Shown one piece after another: positions 1 through 11,990 of a stretch of DNA of 64,000 bases. The DNA lies in NCBI GenBank assembly GCA_009760855.2, contig WPIO01000004.1:14021501-14085500 (forward strand), written 5' to 3'. The notes below the pieces were generated by a model that worked only from the letters and a program-made list of their open reading frames with translations, was not told where the DNA came from and ran no database searches. The position numbers were made by a program, and so were the translations under genes. Each line of letters opens with the position of its first letter. Positions within the stretch are counted from its first letter, which is position 1. This DNA is from Cristatella mucedo. Lineage: Eukaryota; Bryozoa; Phylactolaemata; Cristatellidae.

Positions 1-362
1 TATGTGGGTGTTACGAAGGAGAGTTTCTATAGCGCACTCACAGCTTAAGCGGCTTTCGGCACGCATTCGGTACCCAACAGACTTCATCTCACGCAACAAA
101 GAGAAAAGTGGGAAGCATAGCCAGAGTCAGGAGAGCGCTTGAGGTAGTGACATATTCTCTTCAACTGCCGACTGTGGCACATCCTTCCAGCCGTCCTGAG
201 CTGCTACTTCCTTGCTCACTTCCTCTGCGACTGCCCTCCCGATTCAACTATGCTTCTAACTTTTTCTTTGCTTCGTGAGATGAAGCCTGTTGGCTGCCGT
301 ACGAATACCGAAAGCCACTGAGGCTTTGAGAGCACTCCTAGAAAACTCTTCTGCGTAATACC
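1..362. mobile_element. Inverted pair of LINE-B 3' fragments
   Basis: Bases 1 to about 150 and the reverse complement of about 180-362 are two diverged copies of one sequence, including the shared word GGCTTTCGG and a CATCTCACG block. Related copies occur near 10667, 12893 and 37235. The copy at 12893 runs into a reverse-transcriptase fragment, so I read this as the 3' region of that LINE. The two copies face away from each other with their bodies adjacent. Confidence 0.6.
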
Positions 363-524
363 CAATTAGTCCTAAGGCCTATGCGGAGTTACAGACTGGA
401 TTGCATTGCATTATATGCGAATCTGTGCCACACCTCATATCCGCCTGATCCCCTCCCCCCCCCGCCCAGTGACAGTCGCCAAGTCCGCGTCCGAGTCGTG
501 CGGGCCAGAAATGCTGAGCCTTCG

Positions 525-580
525 CTGAGCATCTGAGCATCTGAGCATCTGAGCATCTGAGCATCTGAGTATCTGAGCAC
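525..580. repeat. 8-bp tandem repeat, seven units
   Basis: The unit CTGAGCAT is repeated seven times with single changes in the last two copies. The rest of 363-967 shows no gene I can support, apart from what may be downstream sequence of the DCDC2-like gene. Confidence 0.9.
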
Positions 581-967
581 ACAAGAAGAAAACCTGTGCC
601 GCACGTAGAAGGAGCTTCAGCGAAGTTCACAGTGAAAGTACTTGCAAACGTTTATCCTACAGGTCTCGCATAGCCTGCTTGGGGATTGCAAGAACCAACC
701 ACGCTGCAAAATATCAAAACTATCTGTATGCCGGTAAGTATTGATAAAACACATTTAGACGCCTTGTCACGTGATGCATGCGAGAGCATAAAGGTCAGGT
801 TATCAGTAAGAACGCGAGCCACCAGCAGCCTCGTGGGGCAATAAGGGTAATTATACTGGACTAAATATGGCGGCCCTTTTGCCGGAGGCACCTTGAGAGG
901 TGAGACGGCCAGTCCCTAAGCGCCAACGCTGCAATGGGATGCGCGCAGCGTCGGCGGCAGCTCTAAC

Positions 968-3900
968 CTCGGCAACTTCCTCTGCGGTGCGCTGGTCCAC
1001 CGGGACTTCCTGCTTCGTGTGCTTGTCCTCCGAAACCTCTTCGACCTCATTTGCGTCCTTCAACTTGGCTTTGTATATGCCGCCCTCGTCTGCAACGCAC
1101 GCGCGATCACGTGAAAGCGGCCGCGCCGACGGATTTCGCGAGGCCGACAGCCCGGCTGCGTTTCGGGTAGCGGCAGCGCAGGCTGCGAGCGAGGCTCGCA
1201 CCTTTGTCGAGGTCGATGTTCTTCGCTTCGTGCGCCGCCGCCGGCGTCGCGGCGGCGGCGGCGGCGCTGGCGGCTTCCTTCGATTCCTTTTTCTCGCGTT
1301 TCTCTCCCGATCGCTTGTGCTTCAGCGGCTTCAGCGGCACGCCAGCCTCCTCCTTGGGCGTCTTCTGGCCCTGGGCCGCCGCCGGCTCCTTGGCCGCCGG
1401 CTCCTTGGTGGCGGCCGGCGGCGGCGGTGGCGGCCTCCTGTGGGCAGCGCCGGCCGCCGCCGCGGCGGGTCTGAAACAACAAGCCCGACAATGGCGCTAA
1501 CGCGGCGCCCTTGTGCGTCAAGAGCATTCACGACAGCGAGCGTACGGCGTAGCCGCAGGAACGCGAGCGCCGGCCGTCCCAGCGGTTTCGGCCGGGGAGC
1601 GGCGGCGGCGGCGGCAGCGACGAATGGGCGCGAAAGGAAGACGGAGCGTCCGCTCCCGCTATCGCAACCGCTGCCACCGCCCTCGCCGCCGTCGTCGGCA
1701 TCCGCTTCCGCTGGCGGCGGCGCTCGCGAGCATTGCAAAAATCGACTGCTCCACTCGTGACAGCGCGGCGAGCGAGCGAGCGACCTGAACGAGCGGTCGG
1801 TCGGCGCGAGCTCTTCCGCTGCGGCCGCCAAGATCGCTAAGATCGGGTCTTTGCGAAGGAGGCAAAGGGGCTCGCTCCAGACAACTCTGGTCGTGCGTTC
1901 GAGTCTAGCAGTGGGCGATCCTGCACATCGTCCACTGCAAGCGGCGGCGATAGCCGTAAAAGGCCGCTCTCCTGCCTACGCTATACGAGGCGCCCGACGA
2001 GAGCGACGAGCCGCCCGTCGATTCTCCACTTCATCCGGATCCCAGCTGCCCGAGCAGGCGAGCTGCCGCTGGTTGCGTCAATCGCCGCGACTATTGGGGG
2101 GCCCGTGGCGTGGACGGACACGATCTGGCCTGCAGCTCCGCTCGTAAAAGTCCCGCGCACCAGCTCCGCCTCAGTCTCTTCCTTCCCCAGCCAATGCCCC
2201 CCTCCAATCCTCGAGACCGTCCCTCGAACCGCGCGCTCGAAGGCGATTTCGATGCACCTTTGCCGCCAAAAGAGCGACGTCGGCGAGAGCCGCGCCGCCA
2301 GCGCCTAGCGAGCGAGCACGCGCTCGCGCCCGAGCTGCCTCGCCGGCTTCTCGCTCACGCTTGCTTCTTGCTGGGTGGCGGCTGCTCCTGCTGCTGCGCC
2401 GCCGGCGACGCCGCGTCCTTGGGTCCCGACGCCGACGCCGCGGTGGGAGCGGCTGCCTGCTGGCCGTCGATCGAGGCGTCCTTGATTTTGTGCTCGCCAT
2501 CCACTTTCGAGTTCGGCAATCCGTTGTCGGGAGTGGTGTGAGCGTCGGTCGCTTCCGAGCCGCTCTCGTTCGTCGAAGACTTCTTCTTGAGCGGAGGCAG
2601 CTGCGGATAGCGTCTGCGGACGAAGCAGTTTCGACTGCATAGGCAGCCAGGCGCACGCGTCCGCGGCGGCGGCGGCGCTCTCCGCGCGGCACCGCCAGCT
2701 GCTGCCAGCCGCACCGCGAGCGGCGCTTTGATCGTAGTCGCCGCCGCTGCTGAGAGGCATTCGTCGCGACTCGTCGCCAGCTCGAAAAAGCGTTCGTCGC
2801 CAGCTCGAAGGCAATTACGGAGACAGCGAACGCTCGCGAACGCGATCTCGCCCGCCTTCACCTTCGAGGCCGCGAAAGCTTCAAAAAGTTAGACAGACAT
2901 CGCCATCGTTAGAACGCGGAACGGCGACTTCGCTTTAGGCGCTCCCGGATGTAAGTCCTCGGGCACGGCTCTTGCTCCACGATTGCCAACCCGAGCCGGC
3001 TCGAGCCGGCGTTTGCTGAGGTTTTGAAGGAGCGTTTCAGCGCGCGAACCTCCGGGTTGTTGTCCAAGACTCGCCACTTCCCATGCCCCCTCGCATGGCC
3101 CACCGAGAACGGGCGCCGCAGGAGCGCCTAGGAGCCTACCTGCCGCACCGCCACTGATCGCCATCAAAAAGGGCGGGCGGCAAACCTCGTGCGCCTCGTG
3201 CGGTCGTCGGTCGAAAAGGGTGAGTCGCGTCAATACCGTCGTCGCCGATTTCGGTCGCCGCCGCCGCCGCGGGTTCAAGCTCCAAGCAAGCGAGCGACAG
3301 CTCGCGACTTTCGATTTTCGCGATTTCGGACGATTTCGATTTTGGTTTCAATTTCAATATCGATTTTCGATTTCGATTTTGATTTTCGATTTCGATTTCG
3401 GACTTTCGCGATTTCGGACGCCGCCGCCGCCGCTGCCGCGGGTTCAAGCTCCAAGCAAGCGAGCGATAGCTCGCGACACGCTCGCGGCTTTCTACCTCTA
3501 GCGCTTCGGTACATCTTCGGACTTGTCGGGCGCCCTATGAGTCCGACTGGCGACTCCGCCGAATCCTTTCTGATCTCCATCGATGGCGGCGGCCAACGAC
3601 CGCGGTCGAAATTGGTCGCCGCCATCGAGCCTTCGCTGGCTTCGCTCCCCCAGACCTCGACTACGGCCAAGGGCTCGCCGAGCCGGCCGGGTTTCGTCAG
3701 CAGGCGTCCAGTGGTCAGGGTTAGTGCGCCAGCGGCGCCGTCCGCACACCGGTGTAAACCCTGCGTGCTTCCGGCTTCTCGCGGCATTTCGCGGCAGCAG
3801 AAGGGATGATCGCAGCGCCAAGGAAAACCGGCTCGTCAGTCGCCAACTAATGAGGTCGCCTTCACGCTAAGCGTCGCCGTCGGTCGCCCGAGGCATCCGA

Positions 3901-6900
3901 GGCGTCCGGGAAACCGTCGCCGAGTGAGCTGGAGCAAGTGGAATCGCTAGGATCCGGGTCACTGACCGCCTGAGAGTGCTCCACGTCACCTGGGCTCAGC
4001 ACGCCCCAGCGACCGCGATCCCGTGCTGAGAAAGCCATTATACGTTTGCCTGTTAGGCCCCTTCTGAGTCAGGGGCTTGAGACTTCGCGGCGATGACGTC
4101 GACGAAAGCGCCGCTCGCTCGGCAGTGCCTCGCATCCTCTCGGCAAGCGCCCTCTGCCCTCGGGATCGACGCGAGCAAGCCGAAATTGCTAGTCGCCGGG
4201 CGATGTCGCTTCAGGAGGCAGCAGCTAGCGACGGCCTTACCGTTTCTGAAGCTGTCTCGGCGATTGCGAAGCCTCGTTCTGGCCGTACTCGAGGTCTTTG
4301 AACTTTTCGGCACCCACCGCGACGTAGTACTGATGTGACTTGAGCTCCTTGAGCTCCTTCACCTCTTGCTTCGTATTCACCTCTATCAGTCTGATCAGAG
4401 CGAAACGAAGAGCGAACGGTTACGCTGCAATGGCCGCTGCACGGCGCGCGTCGCCGCCGCTGCCGCTAGTTTCCAGCGAGGTGAGCAACTCGAAGACGAG
4501 CCTCGAACACGATCCCCAGCATCGGCCGCCTCGGGCATCGGCAGCCTCAACCCGTACCTGCGACACGAGCGACACAGCCCGCGATGCGGCCCGTGGGTGG
4601 CTAGCGTTTCCCAAGAGTGCGAACGCACGCACAGCAAACGTTGGCTAAACCTTGGGACAGCATTTAGTGGGTCCCTGTGATTCGTCCTTGATGTGCTTAC
4701 GCGTGCTGACACTGTGCATGCTGCCACTAACCACATTTGCATGCTGACCCTGTGCATGTCACCCCTAACCATATCGTATTATTCATTTCGTTTGTTTTTC
4801 AAGCATGATTTTACTTACCATTCAATTGCATTTCACTTTACAGCAAATGTAAAGCGCCTAGAGAGAGATTAAGTTCTCTGAGGGCGCTTTATCAAGTGAA
4901 TTTATTTTTTTTTAATTTTTTTTTTATTAAACCGACTGGGCGAGCAGCACAAAGAGTCGTTCGACAGCAGAGAAGCAAGAAAAGTGGGCGCCATGTAGCG
5001 CTGGCCGCCAGGGTGCACCAAAAGTTGGTCTCGCGCAGCCAGCCGTCCACGAGACTGAAGGAGCGGCCATTGCGAGCAACAAACCCTAAACTAAGTAAAC
5101 AGTCTTGGCCCTCAGCGCCCGCCTCGGGCCAAGTATATGCTAGATATTTGCCCGAGAAATGCCGACCTTAAAGGACCGGCAGCTTCGCTTGAAGCCTTAA
5201 CGCAGGCACGCGTTCTCGGTCGGTCTGAGTGCAAGTTGAGCGGGGCCCACGAAGGCCGACAACGCTAGACCCGCGATGGGCTCAAGTTTCTCACCATTGA
5301 GATGGCGAAGACGGGCAAACACGAGGAGAGAGCGGCCGGATGCCCCAGTTTCGCGAGTTCGAGCGCTCGCACGCGATAAAAGGCTTCGCCGGGAGGCCTG
5401 CTGCTGTAACGCCGCCCAATCGGTTAGCGGTGCTCCCGTGACCTCGATGCTCCGGGCAAACGAAAATGCCATCAAAAAAGCGTACGGATCTGGGCCAACG
5501 AATAAAGCGGCACTTAGCAGCGCTTGGCGCTTACTATAGCTAGCGCACTTGGATCGAGCGAGTGCTTCGGCAGAATGATCGGCAGATCGATTCGGGATTG
5601 GCAGGAGATCGAGTCGCGGTGCGGTGCGAATCCCTATTGACTCTTATATCCACGGGCCTACGCTCCTTCGTGGCTCGTTAGGAGCACTCTTCCTGCACTG
5701 AGCAGCAAGCGCTTGGCTATGCGAAATGAAAGTACTCGCTTCGGCATATAGGGCCTGCTGTAGGCCTCTAGTTGTACTGCAAGCCGTGTACCGGCCAGTC
5801 TCTGCCATCGGCATTCTAAAAGTACTGGCAAGATGTTCACCAAGTGTGCGGCGGCTGGCTAAAATAGTGTACTTTTACTGGTAGTGGTCATTCAACGAAC
5901 TTTCTAGTTTCAGATCTTGTAGAAATTCGACCTGCGCTGCGAGCCCCCTCCTTGGAGCTTCTATGGCTGAGAGGGGCGTGCCGTACGTACTTCGAATAAA
6001 TCTAAAGACAGCTGACGTCGTGAAAATACAGCTTGCTCAGAGAGTAAAGCTCACTAAACCTCTACACTAACGTCGTCTTGCAACGGCTACTCCAAATCTT
6101 TGCCAAAATGGTTGAGATATTATTGGTCAAGCGTTTGGAGACTTTAATGGTCTCACATTGAGAGAGGGCCTCATCAGACTTGCTTGGTTATGTTCACCCG
6201 TTGACGACACATAATCAAACATGTGCAAGCAGTCGCGTCATTGTTTCTTTAGTAGAGGGCACAACCTGGATCTGGTTTTCAATCATTATGTCGGAAGGCG
6301 GCACCCAGGTAACCGTGGCCTAGCCGGTAAACCCTTAACCCTAAAGCCAAGCCACTCTCCCAACGCCGGGATCAAACTACAATGCGCACGCTGCGACATA
6401 TCGGCCGCTGTACAGTTCAACTTGTTAAAGCGTGTGAAGCTTTGAGTCTTCTCAGACTGCCCGAGAAACGCTCTGTTTTCATTGCACACGTCCATCTTCA
6501 CTCTGTGCAGCCAGCTCCACACAGCTACCGCTCGGCAAGGAGCCGAGAGGCGCCGAAAGGGACAATTGCAAACCTGACCATGACCTGACCATGACCTGAA
6601 CCCTGACCATGTGGCTACAGTATGCCTGCGTGTGTGCGCATCGCCGGCTACCGAGCCGACGGCGACACGATGTGTCCGATTCCTCAGCGGCGGTTCAGCA
6701 TGCGCCAGCAAGTTGCACGATGAGTATTCAAGTTGTGTTTGCATCTGCACCTTACAATGGTTATGCCAATGCCTACAAATGTTGACTCTGGCGAACCGGA
6801 TGCATATTTGGAAATACTGGCTCCTTGGTGAGCGAGCCAAGGGCTGGGCAACCTTGCGTTGTGTCAACCTCTCTATGAAAGGAAGTCATCCGGCGCGAGG

Positions 6901-8572
6901 CCGGCAGCACGGCACCGGGTGTTACAATCGCGCTTTGTTTCTGCTGTCAGGAAACCATTGAATGAAACAGCAGTGGCCCCTCGTCCTGAATGGCACTCCT
7001 GTTATTAGCCGGTCAGCCAACTAAGCCATAAACAGTGGCTGTATAGCCATGGCTACCTGTAACCATGGCTATGCCCCAATGCCGCCGACCTTGCTCACGG
7101 CAGCAGTTTAGTCATTGCGCTATCTGGACGGAAGTCAGCTATGCCATCCGTCACCAGAGAAGCAGGCGCACTGTCACTAGCGCTCCACCCAAAGAGGGGC
7201 GCTTTCTGAAACCGCTCGCTGCGTCCAGACCAGCGTGGGTAAGTTGCCACGAGTGCACGCAAAGCTGCAGGACGAAACCGCCTCCCTTCACCAGATGAAA
7301 AAGAAGCACGCTTCTGTAGCTGCCTGCAGAGCCAATATGCACGAGGATTGCTGGCCCTGCTGAGAAAAGACGACGGCGGGCTGGCAAGCATCGAGGCCGG
7401 CCGCCCGCCCGCCCGCTGTCACGTTTGGCTAGCCACGTTTGCTAACATTGAGCTCCCATTACGCTATTAAGCTGTTAAGCTATTAAGTTGTATCCCATTA
7501 AGCTTCGCTGCTCACCTCCGGACAGCGCCACTTCGAAGCTGAACTTTCTCATCGACGGTTAACAGAACGCTCTCCCAGTCACGGTCGATCCAAGGCTTTA
7601 TCAGCAGTCTTCGCGCCGGCTCCATTGTCTCACCATTCGCGTACACCCTATGAGAGATGAGAATGGTGACGGCGAAACGACATTTCTCATTGCAGTCGTA
7701 TGCAGCCGATTGAGGCAATGACCTATAGCCACTCATGCAAGCTCAACAATCCAGCGGCACTTGGCAAGAGATATCTGCATGCTCAATCGGCCAAGTGCAA
7801 TCGTTTGGGCGAACAACGCACGGAGCTGGCACGTCGACCGTGATAAATGATTTGAAGCAGAGATGACCAGACCCAACGGGTCGAGAGTGGAATGTCATCA
7901 CGATCAACATGGCTGGCTATCGGAGACTAGTACAAGACAGGACAAGTGACAGGGCTGAATAGAAGCCTGCAGCAGAGCTGAACAGCCGGGCCCTGGCAAA
8001 CGCTTCACATCTGTCAGCTCTGCTCGGCACTCGTGCTCAAGCCGGGGGGGGCGGGGTGCATTGCACCGGAGCTGCCGGAAGTGATCGATGATGACCAAAC
8101 GGCTGGGCTGGCCTTTGCTGGGTCGCGAAAACTTCCGAGGCCGTCTACAAATCTTTCACAGCCAAAGTAACAAGATTAGAATGAGGGGCAACCGTGAGCG
8201 GTTGGTTTCTATGGAAACCACGATGTAGATTAAGGAACAATCGGGGGGGGTTGGAACATGGCCAAGGTCACCTTTGCCCATCAAAAGGCGATCGAAAACG
8301 GCACCATCAGTTGGCCGACACACCCTGTCGGCCGATGCAAACGCCCTGTGCATATCTAAGCTATGTGTTTAGAATCAATGCATGACTGGCATGCTGTTAG
8401 CTCGAGGAGCAGCATGTCGGCATACTTACATGATCTCGAGAGGCTCGAGCTTGATTTTTCTTACACGACCTGACACCTGCAGCTTTCTTCTTGAAACGAA
8501 CTGAAAGCAATCATGGCCCGTTTGAAATTAAGCAAAATTCGAAATCTCCCTTACGCTTGCTCGCATACTCGT

Positions 8573-8669
<97 letters not shown>

Positions 8670-9928
8670 CTCTCGCTTTCCCGTTCTCTCTGTCTCTCTC
8701 ACTCTCGCTCCCCCTTCCTCCTTTCCTTTCCTCTGTGCATCCTTACTTCCATCCTTTCTTCTTGTGCATCTCCTTGACAAAAGTAGGACGAGATTGCATA
8801 TTGGGATTGCATGTATTTTTACTACCACTTGCACATACCAGGCTATCTGGCTACACACAATAAGCAACTGTTTTACTCTTGACAAGACAAAGCTAGACCA
8901 CTGTGTTGTTGCTTAGCTGTGAAATAATGTGAGTTCAAGACTGTCACAGCCATTAGAAGCCAAAAAACTGGACTTTGTCTAAATAATTGTTGGTTTTCAA
9001 GAATTTCTAATGTGCTGAAAGCATGCGTTACTAACGTGTTCAGAAAAATCTTCGCATGCCACTGCAAGCCCCTAGGCCTTTTAATCAGGAACTTACACAT
9101 GCAGTGCATTCCTTGCAATCAATCGAAATCAAGTAATTGGCCCATGCTTCCTAATCCATGCGAGTTTGTGTACCATGGAGATAGTGAGATCAACTAACTT
9201 CTTCGTGCTCTCTTTCTCTGTCTTTTTGTCTCTGTCAATATCTTTGTCTCGGCGTCTACTCTCCTTTCTACGTCTTTGTCCCGGTCCCCATCTCCGTCTT
9301 CGTCTTCGTCTGTCTCTATCTCTATCTCTCTCTCTCTCTCCTTTTTTGCATGCGTAAGCTATGTGCGAGGCGATTGCATAACCCACAACCAAGGTCGGAG
9401 CAAGAGGCGAGCCTGGGAGAAACGTGCTTTGTGCTTACCTCTCTGGGCGAATGGCCTGCGTCTTTGGGCTTCAGGAGCGACGCTATGTCATCGTACCTGT
9501 AGTTAGTTAAGCAGTCCTATTGTAAGCTGCTTGAGGCTATAGCGGTACGCCAATATAGATGCTAGCTTTCACGAGCCTCAGACTCCTGTCCAGCAAGTAA
9601 CTGCCCGCTGCACTTACCCAATCTTGACGAACTTTCCGCCTCCTGCCGCTACGTACGATTTTCCGTTTTCCAGAAGCGTCAGATTAGGCACTTTGTGACC
9701 TGCTCTGGGTGTGCGTATGGCGCGTACCACGCCAAAAGTAGGTCTCAGCGTCATCGTCACTTCGTTGAGAAAGGAGTCGAAGTCGCGCAGCTGCCTTGGG
9801 TTCACTACGAAGTTCCGGCCAGCGAAATACTTATCGCCATTCGTGTAGATTAGCACCCTTTTGGCAGTTTCAACTTCGGCCACATGATGAATGCTCCCGG
9901 AACCGGCGGCCACCTTTGCATCACCCAT
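968..9928 (-). CDS. DCDC2: Doublecortin domain-containing protein 2 (DCDC2-like), eight exons, C-terminus open
   Basis: DCDC2 family proteins bind microtubules through two doublecortin domains and act in cilia. Exons in transcript order: 9618-9928, 9439-9496, 8430-8476, 7516-7647, 4241-4390, 2359-2613, 1202-1470, 968-1089. All have GT-AG borders and matching phases, giving 448 codons. Doublecortin domain 1 is about residues 20-107 (VLIYTNGDKYFAGR, then YVAAGGGKF). Domain 2 is about residues 130-220 (VYANGETMEPARRLLI, LRSGAV, then YYVAVGAEKFKDL). The tail is charged and low in complexity, with KEPAAKEPAAA-like runs in exon 7. Exon 8 carries EVPVDQRTAEEV, very close to EVPVDQRPAEIV in vertebrate DCDC2. 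Human DCDC2 is 476 residues, so one more exon may lie left of the window. Reading through exon 8 instead meets a stop near 851. The start is the first ATG before domain 1. Confidence 0.9.
1885..1990 (+). mobile_element. SINE-A fragment in DCDC2 intron 6
   Basis: A GC-shifted, partial copy of SINE-A: a degenerate B-box-like GTTCGAGTC is followed by the diagnostic body (CACTGCAAGCGG, GATAGCCGTAAA). It is recognised by similarity to the full copy at 13330-13501. Confidence 0.6.
3257..3477. repeat. Duplicated GC-rich block flanking a TTTCGA-rich stretch
   Basis: Two near-identical blocks of about 50 bp (CCGCCGCGGGTTCAAGCTCC, then AAGCAAGCGAGCGA) sit at about 3260-3310 and 3425-3477. Between them is a degenerate array of GATTTCGATTTT-like words. 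The block lies in DCDC2 intron 5 (2614-4240), which otherwise shows nothing recognisable. Confidence 0.75.
4640..4925 (+). mobile_element. LINE-A 3' end in DCDC2 intron 4
   Basis: This copy begins at the last codons of the LINE-A ORF (GTAFSGSL) and runs through the non-coding 3' region. It includes the terminal stem-loop (TAAAGCGCC pairing with GGGCGCTTTA, about 4850-4891) and an A/T-rich tail. The rest of intron 4 (4391-7515) shows no second recognisable element. Confidence 0.85.
8574..8666. repeat. (CT)n microsatellite in DCDC2 intron 2
   Basis: About 93 bp of nearly perfect CT dinucleotides, followed by a decayed CT-rich stretch to about 8715. A second, less pure CT-rich tract lies at about 9195-9345 in the same intron. 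Long Leu-Ser open frames here come from the repeat and are not genes. Confidence 0.97.
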
Positions 9929-10084
9929 GGCGCTCGTCTGATCGTTAGGCTCCCAGATGGCGATGAAACATGGCTAGCAGGTGTACCCGCTAGCTTACTA
10001 ACGGACCATTGGTTCAGGTAAATGTAAGCACGAATCAGCAGGATTGTGGGAATGTTTTTGTTGCTTCAACCTTCACCTTACGCC

Positions 10085-10097
10085 GATGCCTAGCAAC
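10085..10097 (-). promoter_or_regulatory. RFX X-box-like site upstream of DCDC2
   Basis: On the gene strand the sequence reads GTTGCTAGGCATC, one mismatch from the RFX X-box pattern (RYYRYY, 1-3 bases, RRNRAC). It lies about 160 bp before the DCDC2 start codon. X-boxes drive many cilia genes and usually sit within a few hundred bases of the start, so position and gene type both fit. A single short motif can occur by chance. Confidence 0.45.
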
Positions 10098-10666
10098 CGA
10101 AGGGCGCGGTCACGGTGATCGTTCGGTAGGCTGGGACTATTCGAGGAAACTCCTCGAACGTATATAAAATTTAAGGATAATTAAATATTCTCCTTAATAT
10201 TCTTCAAATAAAGTAATTTATTTTTAGAAGACGCTTGCTGAGAACTACGACTAGGCCCATCTAATTATATCTATGCCAAGCCGAGCCATAAAGAACCTCA
10301 TGGCCAAGAATATTCCTTATCTTCTTGAACGTCTACCCTTAATAGAACAGGAAATCAAGCCACTATATACTCAAGCATATAAGAATACCATATTTATTGT
10401 CAATTTCTAATGCTCTGTATTCGAGCACTTAATTCGAACACTTTAATACTTTCATCCGGCTATGTCGACCCACATGTAGGTAGCTGCGCCCACTGTTGGA
10501 GTAGTTTCGTCTTTCCTGGCTGCTTAATACTCATACACCCTTAACCGCTTTCATATAAGTCTCTTCCTTCCTCCCTCCCTCTATCCCTCCCGCTCTCCCT
10601 CCCCCCTCCGCCCCTCCCTCCGCCCCTCCTTCTCTTCCGCTCCCTCTCCATATGTAATGTATCTCC

Positions 10667-10765
10667 GTCTGTAACTCCACAAAGTCATAAAGACCATGTG
10701 GGTGTTACGCAGGAGAGTTTTGTATAGCGCACTCACAGCCTAAGCGGCTTTCGGTACGCATTCGG

Positions 10766-10821
<56 letters not shown>
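10667..10821 (-). mobile_element. LINE-B 3' tail followed by (CT)n
   Basis: The first 100 bp match the 3' block seen at position 1 and at 12893 (GTGGGTGTTACGCAGGAGAG). The match stops at a perfect (CT)n run of about 50 bp from 10769, which suggests the microsatellite grew at the element's edge. Confidence 0.65.
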
Positions 10822-10824
<3 letters not shown>

Positions 10825-11599
10825 GCCTATGTGCACACGTATGAGTGTGAATCACTTGCTTCCTCATATCAATATATTGGTTAGCGGCTTATTTTGTTAC
10901 TGGCAGAGGTCACATTAGCTCTGACTTAGCAAGTCGATGACTGTGGCAAGTGCATTCTGTGCAGCGGCGCTGGCCGATCTCCTGCAGCCCATTCCGACAT
11001 CTCTACTCAAAGCTATATATATATATATATATATATTTGTCACCAGTGTGGTGATATTACTTAACGTGGATGTTTTCCTCTAGAAAGGCTCAGAACTTAC
11101 GCCGTTGGCGTCCGCGAGTCCAAAACGGACAGCTCAAGAGAGCTCTCGTGAAAACGCACGGGAATCAGACAGTACATTTGACGAGATGCCGTACAGAGCA
11201 TTGAATCGTTTATTGAAAACATCTTTTTTGTTAGCGATAGCAGTGCTTATTTTTTAGTGCCGGGGTATAAATTATGTGTACAGACTTGATCTTTAAAGGA
11301 GAGAGCGCCCTTCGTCGCTGCAGTGTTCCTGCTACGGTCGGCATACCTGCCGGTGCGTATTGGCGCAGCACCTACAAGTAGCTAGCCATGCTATAAGGTT
11401 CGGGCGTCACCAGTTTTAGTCGGGTGGTGGCTGAGACTAGCACCGTTGCGAGCGCTGTGTTTGCTGCCTAGTTCTGACTGGGCGTAGAAGCCGCACGCCG
11501 TGTTTGTAACAATATTAACTCCTCTTATAACATCATGACTTATATTGCTTTGCAAACAGAAAAATTGCATATTGTGAACTGAGCGGCTGCTACTTCTGA

Positions 11600-11720
11600 T
11601 AATGATTTACTTACCATTCAATTGCATTTCCCTTTGCAGCAAATGTAAAGCGCCTAGAAAGAGATTAAGTTCTCTGAGGGCGCTTTATCAAGTGCATTAT
11701 TATTATTATTATTATTATTC
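11600..11720 (+). mobile_element. LINE-A 3' end with (ATT)n tail
   Basis: A short copy holding only the last ~120 bp: the stem-loop at about 11646-11688 and then a (TTA)n tail. This shape is typical of 5'-truncated target-primed insertions. Confidence 0.85.
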
Positions 11721-11849
11721 TAATGCACCGACCGTAAACAAACTCAACAAAGAGGGCAAGAACGGGCGGCCTACGTTTCACCCAAGACAGTGCAATATAA
11801 ATAGGTAGATATGTAACAGAGAGAAGTATAATTCATTTGCATATTTCGC

Positions 11850-11990
11850 TACGAGAACAGAATCTCTATCCAGGCTTTCACGTTTTCCAGGCGACTCGAG
11901 CTCACAACCTTGGTCATCAAATGCATTCACCTTGACCTCTGTCGATAAAGGCGAGCACCTTAACCGCTGGGCCAAGAGCAGCACTGTTGA
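11850..11990 (-). mobile_element. SINE-B (tRNA-derived) copy
   Basis: On the minus strand the sequence reads TGGCCCAGCGGTTAAGG (A-box-like) and then GGTTGTGAGCTCGAGTC (B-box-like), about 50 bases apart as in a tRNA promoter. The same pattern appears at 28078-28190 (+) and 63430-63580 (-). It does not fold into an intact tRNA by eye. Confidence 0.6.

Noticed and set aside
1060-1831. Several overlapping long frames on both strands
   Set aside because: High GC and Arg/Ala/Gly-rich composition keep all frames open. Only the frame that splices into DCDC2 (1202-1470) has family similarity and phase-matched borders.
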